From contig JAMFTG010000301.1 of assembly GCA_023974075.1 (NCBI GenBank), positions 1 to 64,000 on the forward strand: a DNA stretch of 64,000 nt, read 5' to 3'. The stretch comes from Chaenocephalus aceratus (taxonomy: Eukaryota > Chordata > Actinopteri > Perciformes > Channichthyidae). A model generated the notes under the pieces. The model was not told the DNA's origin. It made no database searches and worked only from the letters and a program-made list of their open reading frames with translations. The position numbers were made by a program, and so were the translations under genes. Position 1 is the stretch's first letter. Every line of letters begins with the position of its first letter. Of this stretch, positions 1-10,927 are shown piece by piece.

Positions 1-419
1 TGAACTGTAGAGGAGTAAAAGTACAGAGTAGCATAAACTGGACATACTCAAGTGAAGTACAAGTACCTAAGAATTGTACTTAGGTAGAGTAACTGAGTAC
101 ATTCAGGTTCACCTAAATCAGGTTTAACTTGAAACCAATCACAGCCCTGATTTGATCTACATATGCAAATAACAATATACATATAAAAGAGACATCACAC
201 GCTTCTTTAAAGGTGCCATGTTCTCAAAGCCCATGAGTGTCTTTACCCCTTTGTCTGCACTGATGAGTTGTTGACAACATTTCCTCTCTATGCGTGGACA
301 ACAATGGTTACAAAATAGCTTATCCAACAGGTTTAATCAACATAAAACTGGTTTACTCTCAGCAGTGTAAAATGTGTTGTTTTTCAATGTTATGTGATTT
401 ATACCCGCCTATATGGTTC

Positions 420-710
420 CAGAAGGACCACTTAACCAATAAAAAAACACTCGCGGACCACCGAACTCCACAAATATCAAAAAACACATAGTTTTTCCAG
501 AACAGATTACAAATCGCCTGAACATTTTACAAACAAGTGGCAGCATGTGTGATGAAGGTGTTGCACTGGGCTATATCATGCAATCGAAAGTGAAACTTAA
601 CCTCGCTCCATTGCGGAGATATTCCCGCGAGAGTGTGGAAAACTGAAATGTATTTATTTATTTCAAATGTGAAATGTTACCAATATACTCACGGACCACT
701 AGGGGGAATT
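420..710 (-). mobile_element. Truncated hAT MITE, inverted partner (copy A)
   Basis: Reads as a diverged reverse complement of most of the MITE at 747-1,100: 'ggaccactta', 'cactcgcggaccacc', 'ttacaaatcgcctgaa', 'tgcggagatattcc', 'accaatatactcac' and 'ggaccactaggggg' occur in the same order. Both terminal inverted repeats are missing, so it is an older, truncated copy. It begins exactly where partial copy C stops matching. Confidence 0.8.
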
Positions 711-746
711 CCTCTGTGGAGCTGAAAGTCCTGCTACACTTTAGAA

Positions 747-1100
747 CAGTGCTTCTCAAAGTGTGGTCCGCGGACCACTGGTGGTCCGTGAGGGCCCCCT
801 AGTGGTGTGTGAGTATATTGGTAAAAATTCACATTTGAAATAAATAAATACATTTAAGTTTTCGGTTTCTCTCGCAGGAATATCTCCGCAATGGAGCAAG
901 CAGAAGTTTCATTTCAATTGCATGAGTTGCCCAGCGCAACACCTTCGTCACACATGTTGCCACCTGTTTGTACCATTTTCAGGCGATTTGTAATATGTTC
1001 TAGAAAAACGATGTGTTTTGGGATATTTGTGGAGTTAGGTGGTCCGCGAGTGTTTTATTGGGTAAGTGGTCCTTGGTATGAAAAAGTTTGAGAAACACTG
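747..1100 (+). mobile_element. hAT-type MITE with 8-bp target duplication (copy A)
   Basis: Starts CAGTGCTTCTCAAAG and ends CTTTGAGAAACACTG-like ('agtttgagaaacactg'), giving imperfect terminal inverted repeats. It is flanked on both sides by the perfect 8-bp duplication 'ctttagaa' (739-746 and 1,101-1,108), the hallmark of hAT insertion. No transposase is encoded; the 66-codon frame inside is not a gene. Confidence 0.93.
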
Positions 1101-1270
1101 CTTTAGAAGCTTCATTGAGACTGTACAACTGAATGATACTCTGAGCTACTTCAAGGTTAAAATGTCCCGTACTGCAGAGATGAAATGAGGTTAAACCAGT
1201 TTACGGAGGGCTGATGAGGAGTTGCTGGTGTTTGTGGTGAACAGAGAGACTAACCAGGAAACACTTTCTT

Positions 1271-1287
1271 TTTCTCCCTCACTGCAG
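1271..1287 (+). promoter_or_regulatory. Likely 3' splice site upstream of TRIM copy A start
   Basis: A pyrimidine-rich run ending 'cactgcag' lies 82 bases before the ATG. With an upstream non-coding exon it would make the 5' UTR spliced, as is common in fish TRIM genes. The same site in copy B ends at 27,463. Confidence 0.45.
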
Positions 1288-1368
1288 AGAGACAGACGGA
1301 CTGAGAATAAGACGATCAGACGGACTGTACTTCCTGTCTGCTGTGTTTCAGCTTCACTCAGAGACAAC

Positions 1369-2745
1369 ATGGCTTCCAGGTTAGAGGAAGATCTCTGCTG
1401 TCCGATCTGTCGGGAAGTCTTTAGAGATCCTGTTTGTCTGTCCTGTAGCCACAGCTTCTGTAAAGCCTGTCTGCAGACCTGGTGGACGGGGAAAGAAGTA
1501 AAGGAGTGTCCAGTTTGTAAGACAAGGTCATTGATGGATCCTCCCCCCTGCAACCTGGCATTGAAGAACCTGTGTGAGACCTTCTTACTGGAGAGAGATC
1601 AAAGTCCTCCAGAGGCTCTCTGCAGTCTGCACTCTGAGAAACTCAGACTCTTCTTCTGTCTGGACCATCAGCAGCCAGTGTGTCTCGTCTGCAGAGATTC
1701 AAGAACACACACCAACCACAGCTTCAGACCCACGGATGAAGCTGCTCAGGATCTCAAGAAGGAGCTCCAGAAAGCTCTGCAGCGCTTTCAGGAGAAACGG
1801 GAGCTCTCTGAAGAAGTTAAAGTGAAGTTTGATCAAACAGCAGGACACCTGAAGGTCCAGGCTCAACGCACAGAGACGCAGATTAAGGAGCAGTTTAAGA
1901 AGCTTCATCATTTTCTAGAAGAGGAAGAGGAGGCCAGGGTGGCTGCACTGAGGGAGGAAGAGGAGCAGAAGAGGAGGGTGATGATGGAGGCTGTGAGCAG
2001 AGAGATAGCACACACAGTCAGAGCCACAGAGGAGGAGCTGAGAGCTGAAGACGTCTCCTTCCTGCACAACTACAAGGCTGCAGTGGAGAGGCTGCAGCGC
2101 CCCCTGCTGGAGGATACACAGCTGCCCTCAGGAGCTCTGATAGACCAGGCCAAACACCTGGGCAACCTCAGCTTCAACATCTGGAGCAAGATGAAGGACA
2201 TGGTGACCTACTCTCCTCTCATCCTGGACCCAAACACTGCTGATCAAAGACTCATCCTGTCTGAAGGTCTGACCAGTGTGAGAGGAGAGGAGGAGGAAGG
2301 AGAGAAGCTTCCTGATAACCCAGAGAGGTTTGATTATGAATGGTCTGTCCTGAGCTCTGAGGGCTTTAACTCCGGGACTCACAGCTGGGATGTCCAGGTC
2401 ACAGGCAGTGCATTCTGGTATCTGGGCGTGTTAGCAGAGTCTGTCCGGAGGAAGGGAAGCATAGGCTCTGGATTATGGGGAATAAGTCTCTTTGACGGTA
2501 AATACTCTGCAGAGCCTTCATTACATCCAGACACTCCTCTCAGCCTGAAGAAGAAGCTCCAGAGGGTCAGAGTGCATCTGGACTGGAACAGAGGAAAGTT
2601 GTCGTTCTCTGATCCTGACACTAACACACACATACACACCTTCACACACACTTTCACTGAGAGGGTGTTTCCGTACTTTAACACTGAGGGGGAAGTGAAG
2701 ATATTACCACTGAAGGTGTGTGTGACAGTGGTTCAGAGCACGTAG
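1369..2745 (+). CDS. TRIM35-like tripartite-motif E3 ubiquitin ligase, intact copy
   Basis: The protein has 458 residues in one exon. An N-terminal C3HC4 RING finger uses C11, C14, C26, H28, C31, C34, C47 and C50; it recruits E2 enzymes and transfers ubiquitin. A type-2 B-box follows (C85, H88, C97, C105, C108, H114, H117), then a long Glu/Lys-rich coiled coil at about 125-245 for dimerisation, then a PRY-SPRY target-binding domain at about 284-450 with 'LDPNTA', 'HSWDVQV' and '[13 protein letters not shown]'. The start at MASRLEED is chosen because it opens the RING and has a strong Kozak context (aca acATGg); the upstream in-frame ATG at 1,222 precedes a splice-acceptor-like 'tttctccctcactgcag' at 1,287 and would add unrelated residues. 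Fish carry very large families of such genes with roles in antiviral signalling; the exact member and substrate cannot be told. The B-box has eight rather than the usual seven residues between H88 and C97. Confidence 0.93.
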   Translation: MASRLEEDLCCPICREVFRDPVCLSCSHSFCKACLQTWWTGKEVKECPVCKTRSLMDPPPCNLALKNLCETFLLERDQSPPEALCSLHSEKLRLFFCLDHQQPVCLVCRDSRTHTNHSFRPTDEAAQDLKKELQKALQRFQEKRELSEEVKVKFDQTAGHLKVQAQRTETQIKEQFKKLHHFLEEEEEARVAALREEEEQKRRVMMEAVSREIAHTVRATEEELRAEDVSFLHNYKAAVERLQRPLLEDTQLPSGALIDQAKHLGNLSFNIWSKMKDMVTYSPLILDPNTADQRLILSEGLTSVRGEEEEGEKLPDNPERFDYEWSVLSSEGFNSGTHSWDVQVTGSAFWYLGVLAESVRRKGSIGSGLWGISLFDGKYSAEPSLHPDTPLSLKKKLQRVRVHLDWNRGKLSFSDPDTNTHIHTFTHTFTERVFPYFNTEGEVKILPLKVCVTVVQST

Positions 2746-2844
2746 AGATGGAGAGGATCATTAACTCCATATTTCTTATCTCTTAAAGGGGAAATGAATT
2801 GCATGTAACCTCTGCAGCTGCACCTCCTGCTGTCTCATTATAAC

Positions 2845-3367
2845 CAGTGTTGTGCTAGTTACTGAAACCAGTAACTAGTTACCATTACTAGGTACTTCAT
2901 TTCAAAAGTTACTTTACTGATTACTTTCACCAAAAAGTAATGCGTTACTGTGAAAAGTAACGTTTTAAAAAAGGGCTCCCATTATATTAATGCCCTTATA
3001 GCCTTCATCTCAGTTCTGTTATTGCATTGGAGAATAATACAATCTGTTGATCAACTTGACATGCATTATATGCAATCTGGATAGCATCGATATTAGCTGG
3101 CTTTACATTTTTGTATATTCTTTCTCCAGGTAGTTGGAAAAGTGTTCCGTCCCATATGCCGTGTGCCGCCCGGACATGCTATCATGCTAACTAGCTCCCT
3201 GAAAGCGGTGACTCCACTGTAGCAACAGCCTGCATGTGTTCTACAACATACCGTGCAATGGCTTTATGGACTTTCCCCTGGCGAGCAGTCCCATCCATGT
3301 AGTAACGGTCACTGAGTTACTGAATTTAAAAAGTAATGCGTTAGAGTACTAGTTAGTCCCAACACTG
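2845..3367. mobile_element. hAT-type MITE in the TRIM 3' region (copy A)
   Basis: Begins CAGTGTTGTGCTAGTTAC and ends 'tagtcccaacactg', with subterminal 'agtaatgcgtta' motifs at both ends. Perfect 8-bp target duplication 'attataac' at 2,837-2,844 and 3,368-3,375. Non-coding; sits 100 bases after the TRIM stop codon and so probably within its 3' UTR. Confidence 0.93.
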
Positions 3368-3417
3368 ATTATAACAAACATGTGTTTATTTTTGGTGCAC
3401 TGTTTTCCGATAGTGCA

Positions 3418-3423
3418 AATAAA
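3418..3423 (+). promoter_or_regulatory. Candidate poly(A) signal for TRIM copy A
   Basis: AATAAA about 670 bases after the stop codon, downstream of the 3' MITE; another AATAAA follows near 3,668. If used, the MITE is transcribed as part of the 3' UTR. Equivalent in copy B: 29,612-29,617. Confidence 0.35.
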
Positions 3424-4246
3424 CTTTTCTGAAGCTTTTTTGTTAGTTTCACTTTTATTGCTTCTTCCTACAAATGATATGCTTTGAAAAGGTGATCCAG
3501 ACAGAATCAGAACTTTCCATCAAGCCACTTTTAGTGACATCTCTAACTCATTATCTTCTCATTGACTTGTTGTGATGACTTGTTTGGCTTCTGTTGATGT
3601 TGTGAGACTTGTGTTGAACCAATATAAAATGAAAAGCTTTCTACATGTTGTGGTGGAAGTTCTTGAAATAAACTAGTCAAAGAGTTGTCCTGAGTCTTTC
3701 ATCATGTTTTTCAAAAGAGGCGCACAGCATGCAGAGAGCAATGTCTCCACAGCCGAGTACAACTGCTCAGACTGAAGAGAGGGCTTTCATGCCGTTACAA
3801 GGAATACGCTTATTCATGAGATACCTGACCCCTGACCCTATCAACGAGCAATAGAGCCATGATCACTGGTCACCCCCTATGTGGTCACATGACTGATCAT
3901 TTACCTGAGTGATGAGACACACAATATTATTATTTGTTATATATAACGTCATAGCATTCAATTCTCTGATAATCATAATGTCCATTACAATATAAAATAG
4001 TTCTTGATAACAGTCCAACAAATCCAAACAAAAGAACACACAACTTATTCATTTCTTTAACGTTGCATTGTGTTAGGAATTCTTAAACCCCGAGACCAGG
4101 ATAAACTGAAAAGAGTCCAAGGAGGAAGCTTATAGAAGTTAACAGCATTTAATTAAACAAAAATGATGCGATGATATTTATACAAATGAGATTTTGCGGG
4201 TGGAGGCTCTCTCCCCATCAGCTGTTGCCTGGCGCACGCATGGATG
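3424..4246. other. No gene seen (copy A)
   Basis: AT-rich sequence without coding potential or recognisable element; could contain an old LTR or distal 3' UTR. The equivalent in copy B is 29,618-30,441. Confidence 0.5.
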
Positions 4247-4534
4247 TACACTGAACAAAAATATAAACGCAACACTTTTGTTTTTGCTCCCATTTTTCAT
4301 GAGATGAACTCAAAGATCTAAAACATTTTCTATAAACACAAAATAACCATTTCTCTCAAATATTGTTCACAAATCTGAAAACATCTGTGATAGTGAGCAC
4401 TTCTCCTTTGCCGAGATAATCCATCCCACCTCACAGGTGTGGCATATCAAGATGCTGATTAGACAGCATGATTATTGCACAGGTGTGCCTTAGGCTGGCC
4501 ATAATAAAAGGCCACTCTGAAACGTTCAGTTTTT
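4247..4534 (+). mobile_element. Tc1/mariner-like 5' end, transposase missing (copy A)
   Basis: After a TA, the sequence 'cactgaacaaaaatataaac' and the following text through 'cacaggtgtggcatatcaag' match the terminal region of a Tc1-like transposon common in fish. It stops at about 4,534, where the Gypsy reverse transcriptase remnant begins on the other strand; no transposase frame is present. Family recognition is from memory. Confidence 0.75.
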
Positions 4535-5005
4535 CACTGTTCTCCGCAGGAAGAAGCACTTCTTGGGGGACAGCTTCAAGTAGTGACAGCGTAGCCTGCT
4601 AAACACCATCTCCAAGCGATCTAGAGCTGTCTCCTCATCAGGTGCAAACACCAGCAAATCATCCAAGTAGCACAGCAAGCTCAGATAATTGTGGTCACCA
4701 AAGATACTGGTCATCATGCGCATGAAGCTGCCAGGGCTGTTGCATGGACCTTGTGGCAGCCGGTTGTACTCGAAGAGACCCATTGGCGTTGTAAAGGCTG
4801 AGTACTTCCTGTCATCCTCGTGAAGGGGCATGTTGTAAAAACCCGAGGTCAAATCCATCGTACTGAACAGACAGTTGCCTCCCAATGCTGCCAAACAATC
4901 CCCTTGGTGGGGGAGAGGGTGGGCACCCTTCAGCGTGCTCTTGTTCAACCACCGAAAATCTGTGCAGATGCGGAGATCCCCATTCTTCTTCCAAACTAGC
5001 ACCAA
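4535..5005 (-). pseudogene. Gypsy reverse transcriptase fragment (copy A)
   Basis: About 155 codons covering the RT fingers and palm. 'DLRICTDFRWLN', 'FSTMDLTSGFYNMPL', 'TPMGLFEYNRLPQGPCNSP' and the catalytic 'YLDDLLVF' box (YxDD) are visible. The frame ends in the thumb region at the Tc1 junction, so the enzyme is truncated. Confidence 0.88.
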
Positions 5006-5057
5006 AGGAGAAGCATATTCACTGGTCGATTTCTGGATGATCTCTTTCTCCTACATC

Positions 5058-5833
5058 TCATTCAGCACTTAGGCGTAGGTTTTGGTACGGACCAGGGGGC
5101 ACTCTCCTGTATGGGAGCCTGAACGGTCTGTTGTCTGACAGGTGAATGCGGTGAACGAAAGCCTTCGCCTCACCACAGTCCAGATTATGACGTGAAAATA
5201 TGTCCTCATACTGGAGAACAAGGTCAGCCATCGTTCCAACACAATCTGCCGACACTTCACACGAGTCAATGTCAACGTTACTGAGCCCGAGTCGATCTTT
5301 GGCTGAATCATTAGCGGGCACACTTTTATGCGTGTGACAGGACGGGTGAATATCCGAGCTCTCAGCAACATCCATGTCTTCGAGTGCAACACAGGAGAAT
5401 AAATCAGCCAATTTAGCATTACGCCTCAGAAGAATAGACTTGGTTGTTGTGTTGACAAGCTTCAGTGGAACCCATCTGTCTCCCCAAAGCGCGGTAACAA
5501 GCCTTGCATCCATGATGCCTCTGGCAATAGAGCGGGACGATGTCGGCTCTGTCATGACAGCACTGCCAGGTGAAATGACTGTGTTTTGGGTAGTTTACCC
5601 CATATGAGATACTCACGACCAGGTTCAAGACAAGTAGCTGAGTTACATCTGACTGTCCCAACCTTGAAGGGAACATCCTCTCCTTTCCAGGGGTCCAAGC
5701 CAGACAGCATGGACAGCAAACGTTCAGTCTCTGGGTAAACAGTTGGACAAGGACCAGACACAGTCTTCCAATAGGACTCACACAGCTTAGATCGATGCAG
5801 AACGTGTTTTATGACATGTGTTCCTAATATCAA
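5058..5833 (-). pseudogene. Gypsy protease-RT linker, frameshifted (copy A)
   Basis: Two overlapping frames (5,552-5,833 and 5,058-5,555) together cover the region between protease and RT; a missing T near 5,590, compared with copy B, splits them. 'FRLPYRRVPPGPYQNLR' just before the break is the usual entry into the RT domain. Confidence 0.7.
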
Positions 5834-5853
5834 CTCACCGTGCTGCCCTGGGA

Positions 5854-6330
5854 CTACAAGTGTGGGAACCAGAATCTTACAGCCACTTCCATTTCCACAT
5901 CAAACGCACATTTAGGCGTAACACGTAGTCCGCCACATCCAATGAGAACCACATCTACATCAAGGCGTCTTTGGTCAGTTATTACTCCAGCTTCTCTCAG
6001 TCTCACTTCAACATGTTCACTAATGCTGCAGGCCATCGAACCACTATCCAACATGCCACCAGTCACAGTGTCATTCATCATAACAGGTGTGTAGAAAAGA
6101 CTGTCACTATTAACCCTGTGGATATTCTGATAGACAACAACAGAGCCATCGCAAGAGTCTTTTGCTGAATTGTAAACAGTCTCAGCATCTGACATCTCAT
6201 CAGGGTGGGAGCTAGTGACATGACCTGTACTTCCTCCCTCAGAATACAGGTCCGCTAGCTTCCCTGAGACTGGGAGCCTCTTGTGGGGCAGTTCGGTCTG
6301 GTGTGGCCAGGCGCAAAACAGCCAAAGCAT
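5854..6330 (-). pseudogene. Gypsy aspartic protease region (copy A)
   Basis: Contains 'GGMLDSGSMACSISEHV', in which D-S-G-S is the retropepsin active-site motif. Open for 158 codons but cut off from the rest of the polyprotein. Confidence 0.75.
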
Positions 6331-6878
6331 AGTCTTTCAGACATACAATGTGAAGTGGCTGTGGCATCATTACAGACATTACAGACCATGCAGGCAGGCT
6401 CTCTGGAATGTTCGCCACTTGAGCTGGGGAGAAACCTCCCACCTTGGGTCGGACGGGCCGTATCGTGCTGCTGTACTTTGTCCATCATTCCCTGAAAAAT
6501 GTCCAGCATCCTAGAGAGCAGCTTCTCCTCTGACTGTTGGAGATGTTGTGCCAGAGTTGGCACAGGAGCATAACATGCAGCAGAGCGGGGCTCGGACACA
6601 GCTGGTACGGGAGATGAGGAAGGGGACGGGGAGTGGAACATATGCGGCTGAGATTGGGGAGAGAGGGACATAGGGCTCGGAGCTTGGCATTGCTCAGGTA
6701 CTGCTGGGCTTTCCATTAGTGAACTGAGCTGCTCGGAGGTGGCAGTGTGACTTTTTAACTGACCGACATTAGCAGTCCTGCCGTTAGCTCTTATCTCCCT
6801 CTGATAATATATATAATAATTGTCAGAGAATATTTTAATCCGATCTGTGTATTTAGAGATTCTCAGTCTTTCTTGCAT
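6255..6878 (-). pseudogene. Gypsy gag C-terminal part with zinc knuckle (copy A)
   Basis: Pro/Ser-rich spacer followed by a CCHC knuckle 'CFGCFAPGHTRPNC' (C-x2-C-x4-H-x4-C) that binds RNA in gag nucleocapsids. The frame overlaps the protease frame in another phase, consistent with a frameshift. Confidence 0.75.
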
Positions 6879-7072
6879 GTTCCTGTGTAACTTCTCAGGA
6901 AGACACAGGTCAAAAGGACTTTTGCCTTTCCTGTGGGTGAGGGGTTTGGACGCATGAGAAGTTGCAAAACAGAGGTGTTTTGTTCCAAATGTCTGGTACT
7001 AATTAGAGAAAAGGCGGGCTCTTAGTTCCCTCCTTTTCTGCTGTATAGATCTGTGTTGCTGTCTCCCTTTGT

Positions 7073-7715
7073 TCAGAGTTGGCTTGGGATCTCATAATGA
7101 AAGTTGTGAATATACCTTGTGAACTCTCCGGCCGTATTTTCTCTCTCAATAAATATCAGTGTGTTGACTAAAGACTTTCCAGCTTCCATCCTTTCCGGAA
7201 CATTGGTTCTGCATTGCTGCACAGAAGTTTTCTTCACAATAATAATAATAATAATAATCCTGAGCTGTACATCACGCAAAGTCCATTTGTGGATTGGTTT
7301 GCACTTTAAAACACAGGCAAGTTCTGGATCAGGGCAGTACTTAACAAACATGAGAGCCACCTCATTGTTCATGTCCTCTGTCTGCCTTCCTTGTCTGCGC
7401 AGGCCCTCAATGGCTAGGTCAGTGGCTCTGTTCACTCTTATCCAGTAATCTACTGGGCTCTCTCTGTGCTTAGGCTTTGTGGCATACAAGTCTGCAAGGG
7501 GAAGGCATGAGGAAGCATCACTGAAATACTGAAGAATGTCATATATCAGTTCTGGTCAAGCGCTGCATTACGGCGCAGGGCAATCTTCACAGTGTCCTTG
7601 CTGCCGTCAGATGACTAACTATTTCCTCCGACTGTTCCTGCACCGGAACTCCTTGTTTTCTGATATAGATCTTAATAGCATCAATCCAGTCGTGGACGGA
7701 GAGTTTGTCAGTACT
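7073..7715 (-). pseudogene. Gypsy gag capsid-like region (copy A)
   Basis: 'KHRESPVDYWIRVNRATDLA' and 'YCPDPELACVLKCKPIHKW' are typical of fish Gypsy gag. Upstream, in another frame, 'LSVHDWIDAIKIYIRKQGV' continues the match to about 7,715. An (AAT)n tract at 7,237-7,258 interrupts the frame, encoding a run of Ile. Confidence 0.65.
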
Positions 7716-7730
7716 AGTCAGAGATGTTCA

Positions 7731-7867
7731 CAAGTCTTTTTTAGCAAGTCCAAGTCAAGTCTCAAGTCTTTGGTCACGAGTCCAAGTCAAGTCTCAAGTC
7801 TTTGTGGGGTGAGACTTGATCAAGTCTCAAGTCTTTGGTCACGAGTCCAAGTCAAGTCTCAAGTCTC
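7731..7867. repeat. 'AAGTCCAAGTCAAGTCTC' tandem repeat (copy A)
   Basis: Imperfect tandem copies of a unit built from 'aagtc' words ('caagtctcaagtctttggt', 'cacgagtccaagtcaagtc'). Non-coding. Confidence 0.85.
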
Positions 7868-8179
7868 TAAAAAATGAAAGTCTCATGTCTCTTCTGGTTG
7901 TAATAAGCCTTCTATTGTCTGCTGCTATCCAGTCTGTTAAGAATACTGCACAGCTATATCTAAGAAATTCAAAGCATTTGCTGTGTTATTATCACTCCTA
8001 TATCTATTAGCATACAGTATCAGTACTGATTAGTTGTTTGTTATATGATCACTTTAAACAGGCTATTGCAATGCAATATGAGGAAACACATCACACTTTA
8101 GCTAAATGCAAACAACTTATAAGCAAAACAATTCAGAATCAGAAATACGTCAAATACGTCTTTGTATCAACCGTATTTA

Positions 8180-9710
8180 ATTTCATTTCATTTCAAACCT
8201 TTATTTATTCAGATTGGTCCCATTGAGATCATAGATCTCTTTTTCAAGGGAGACCTGCAGCATATAGATTCCACATGAAACATAAAACAATAAAGGACAT
8301 TATACATTATATTTACAGGATACATAGTTATAGACATTTACAAGTGCCCATTGTATCAGCAAGCATTTTATTTAGCCTAGCTTTAAAAACATGCAGAGGA
8401 ATGAGATTGCTCAGTTTCAATTCTTGCTGAAGATTGTTCCAAGCAAGTGGAGCTGCGCACATAAAAGCTGTCTTACCTGAGACAGTCCTTGCTCTTGGCA
8501 CATCTAACAAGACTACATCATGTGACCTCAGACAATAGCTGCTTGCAACTCTCTGTGTTATCAGAGAGCAGATATAATACGGGAGTTTACCCAACAAAGC
8601 TTTATAGATAAACGTGTACCAGTGACTGAGCCTCCGTACAGAGAGTGATGGTAAACCTGCCTTGGTATACAGGGTACAGTGATGTGTAAGCGCTTTACAA
8701 TTTGTGACAAATCTCAGAGCACTGTGATACGCAGCATCCAATTTGCTCAGGTAATTGGCAGGTGCATTCATATAGACCAGATCCCCATAGTCCACACAGG
8801 TAAAAAGGTCACAGAGCCTTTTCCTGGCCTCAAGCGAGAAACAGGACTTGTTTCTGAAAAAGAAACCTAGCCTAACCCTCAGTTTTTTAAGCAGGTTATT
8901 GACATGAAGTTTAAAAGAGAGACAATCATCAAGCCAGATACCAAGGTATTTGTAACAGGCAACAACTTCAAGTTTTGTTCCTTGCGTAGTTACAATATCT
9001 AAAACAGGCTCTGGTGTCTTTTTTGCTTTTGAAAAGAGCATTACCTTGGTTTGATCCACATTTAAAAGAAGCTTTAGTTCAGAGAGCTGAGTCTGAATAG
9101 TGTTAAAAACAACCTGTAATTTAACACCAGCCTCTTTAATGGAGGGACCTGCACAGTACATCACAGTATCATCCGCATAAAAATGTAAAGTAGCTTCATC
9201 CACATTATCACCTACGCTGTTAATATATATGGAGAATAAAAGTGGTCCTAAAACAGAACCTTGTGGTACACCATTAGAAATGTTTAACCACTCAGAAGAC
9301 AGTCCATCAAAATGAACACATTGGGACCTTTCAGAGAGGTAGTTCACAAACCACCCACTGCAAGGCTGGATATGCCAATACTGAGTAGCCTCTGCTTTAA
9401 GATGCGATGATCGATGGTGTCAAACGCTTTGGAAAGGTCAATAAACAGAGCTGCACAACTCTGCTTATTATCTAAAATAGTAGTAATGTCATTCACCACT
9501 TTCATCGTGGCAGTGATGGTGCTGTGTTGCTTTCTGAATCCTGACTGATGTTTAGACAGGATATCATTTATACATAAAAACTCCTTTACTTGTTCACTCA
9601 CTAGGCGTTCGAGCACCTTAGCCAGAACTGACAATTTAGAGATTGGCCTATAGTTATTATTGAACCTTTCTGACCTTAAAGTTGTGTTTTTGCTCGTAAA
9701 TGTACCAATT
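8180..9710 (-). mobile_element. 5'-truncated L2/CR1-like LINE (copy A)
   Basis: On the minus strand two frames, 9,634-9,344 and 9,347-8,328, encode the reverse transcriptase and C-terminus of a non-LTR element: 'NYRPISKLSVLAKVLERLV', 'QSGFRKQHST', 'LFIDLSKAFDT', 'GVPQGSVLGPLLFSIYIN' and the catalytic 'HFYADDTVMY'. A single-base frameshift near 9,360 separates them. The 3' end carries an 'agagatctatgatctcaatg' type tail and 'ataaaggtttg', typical of fish L2/CR1 elements. The endonuclease is missing. Exact clade is uncertain. Confidence 0.85.
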
Positions 9711-10348
9711 AAACCTCAGAGAAAGTCATTAATGTTCCGTACATAATGGGATTATATCTGACTTGATCTGACTGTAAAACTTCTAGAAGCTGCTGCTGCT
9801 GAAAACTGTTTAATTTCACATGTCTGATGTTACAACCACCTTTATTTTGGTTAAAACATCCTTAATTCAATTCTACATTATGTCGACATCTATATAGACA
9901 TTTTTTTTAAAAGCTAAATAAAATGGATGGAGCCAAACATTTTAAAGAACATTAAATACAAATGTTTTAAATAATATAATAACATATTTTAAATTAAAAA
10001 AACACATTTAAAATCCATGAAAAAACAATCAAGAAAACAGGAGAAAACCGTATTTTTTTAGAATAATTAATATAATTATTTAAAAAAGTCAGGATAACAA
10101 CAGGCAATACAAAAAGTAAGACATATTTAATTGTGGGTCCATGCTCAGTATTTTGTTCCAACGTTTATTTTCCAAACTCAGAAATCAGGTGAAGTTTCTG
10201 TCCATCGGTAAGTAATGAAAAAGCTTCCTTTACCTGAGCTCTGCATCAGATTATTCATTCCTCTGGCGCCCTCTAGTGTCTGCTGGGGGAACAGCACATT
10301 TATAAATAAAGCACTGTAAATACAAGTCTCTATTTTTCTTTATTTCAG
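9711..10348. other. No gene seen; AT-rich (copy A)
   Basis: Very AT-rich intron-like sequence leading to a polypyrimidine tract and 'tttatttcag' before the acidic exon at 10,349. Copy B equivalent: 35,916-36,550. Confidence 0.5.
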
Positions 10349-10439
10349 GACGTTTTGGAAAACCTTGAATCTTGTGATCTGGACGATGACGACCTCATGT
10401 TGGATGAAGATCTGCCGGAGGATGACTCCCTGCGCAGCG
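10349..10439 (+). CDS. Acidic internal exon, CCSER/FAM190-like (copy A)
   Basis: A 91-base segment is bounded by a strong acceptor ('tctttatttcag') and a GT donor ('gcagcg|gtacat'). One frame gives 30 residues including ESCDLDDDDLMLDEDLPED, ending in phase 1. The acidic 'DLDDDDLMLD-DLPED' block reminds me of coiled-coil serine-rich (CCSER) proteins, but that is recall, not a search. A second copy lies in copy B, so if it belongs to a host gene the duplication repeats an exon. It could also be a lone exon copied with the block. No neighbouring exon was confidently found. Confidence 0.4.
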
Positions 10440-10780
10440 GTACATTTAGATCTAATAAAGTCACATAAAGTACAATTACTGGATCCCCAAAAAGAATATT
10501 TAAGAGCTGTGATGTACGATACAATCCACCAGAATCTGCTTTATTTTGTATAAATGTGAAATTAGGCAAATAACCCAAAGCAGACTTCTCAGTTTAGCTG
10601 CTAAAATAGTTCAATTTCATTTGGGTTCAATTTAGAAACTAAAACAGGTCAATTTCAGTTCATGTAATCCAACAGATCAATGCAGCCTAAGCACTTTATT
10701 TCAGGTAAACAGTTTAAGTTTATTAACTGTTGTTTCAGTTTAATTTTAAATAACAATCTTCAGGCAGCTAAGCCATATAA

Positions 10781-10927
10781 GCAGTTAACCGGCAGTTAAC
10801 CGGCAGTTAAATAGCAGTTAACCAGCAGTTAACCAGCAGTTAAATAGCAGTTAACCGGCAGTTAAATAGCAGTTAACCAGCAGTTAACCAGCAGTTACAT
10901 AGCAGTTAACCAGCAGTTAAATAGCAG
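10781..10927. repeat. 11-bp minisatellite 'cagttaaccgg' (copy A)
   Basis: About 13 tandem copies of an 11-bp unit alternating between 'cagttaaccgg/cag' and 'cagttaaatag' forms. Confidence 0.9.

Larger units (their letters stand above)
4535..7715 (-). mobile_element. Degenerate Ty3/Gypsy retroelement (copy A)
   Basis: On the minus strand the order is gag, zinc knuckle, aspartic protease, linker, reverse transcriptase, as in Gypsy elements. RNase H and integrase are absent, no LTR pair was recognised, and several frameshifts and stops break the frame. The 5' side ends at a short tandem repeat (7,731) and the 3' side at a Tc1 fragment. It cannot encode a working polyprotein. Confidence 0.88.

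Noticed and set aside
1222..1368. 49-residue N-terminal extension of TRIM
   Set aside because: The upstream ATG lies before a likely splice acceptor, the residues are not TRIM-like, and the ATG at 1,369 has the better context and opens the RING.
3424..4246. LTR of the Gypsy element
   Set aside because: No matching direct repeat was seen on the other side of the element, nor a clear TG...CA boundary.
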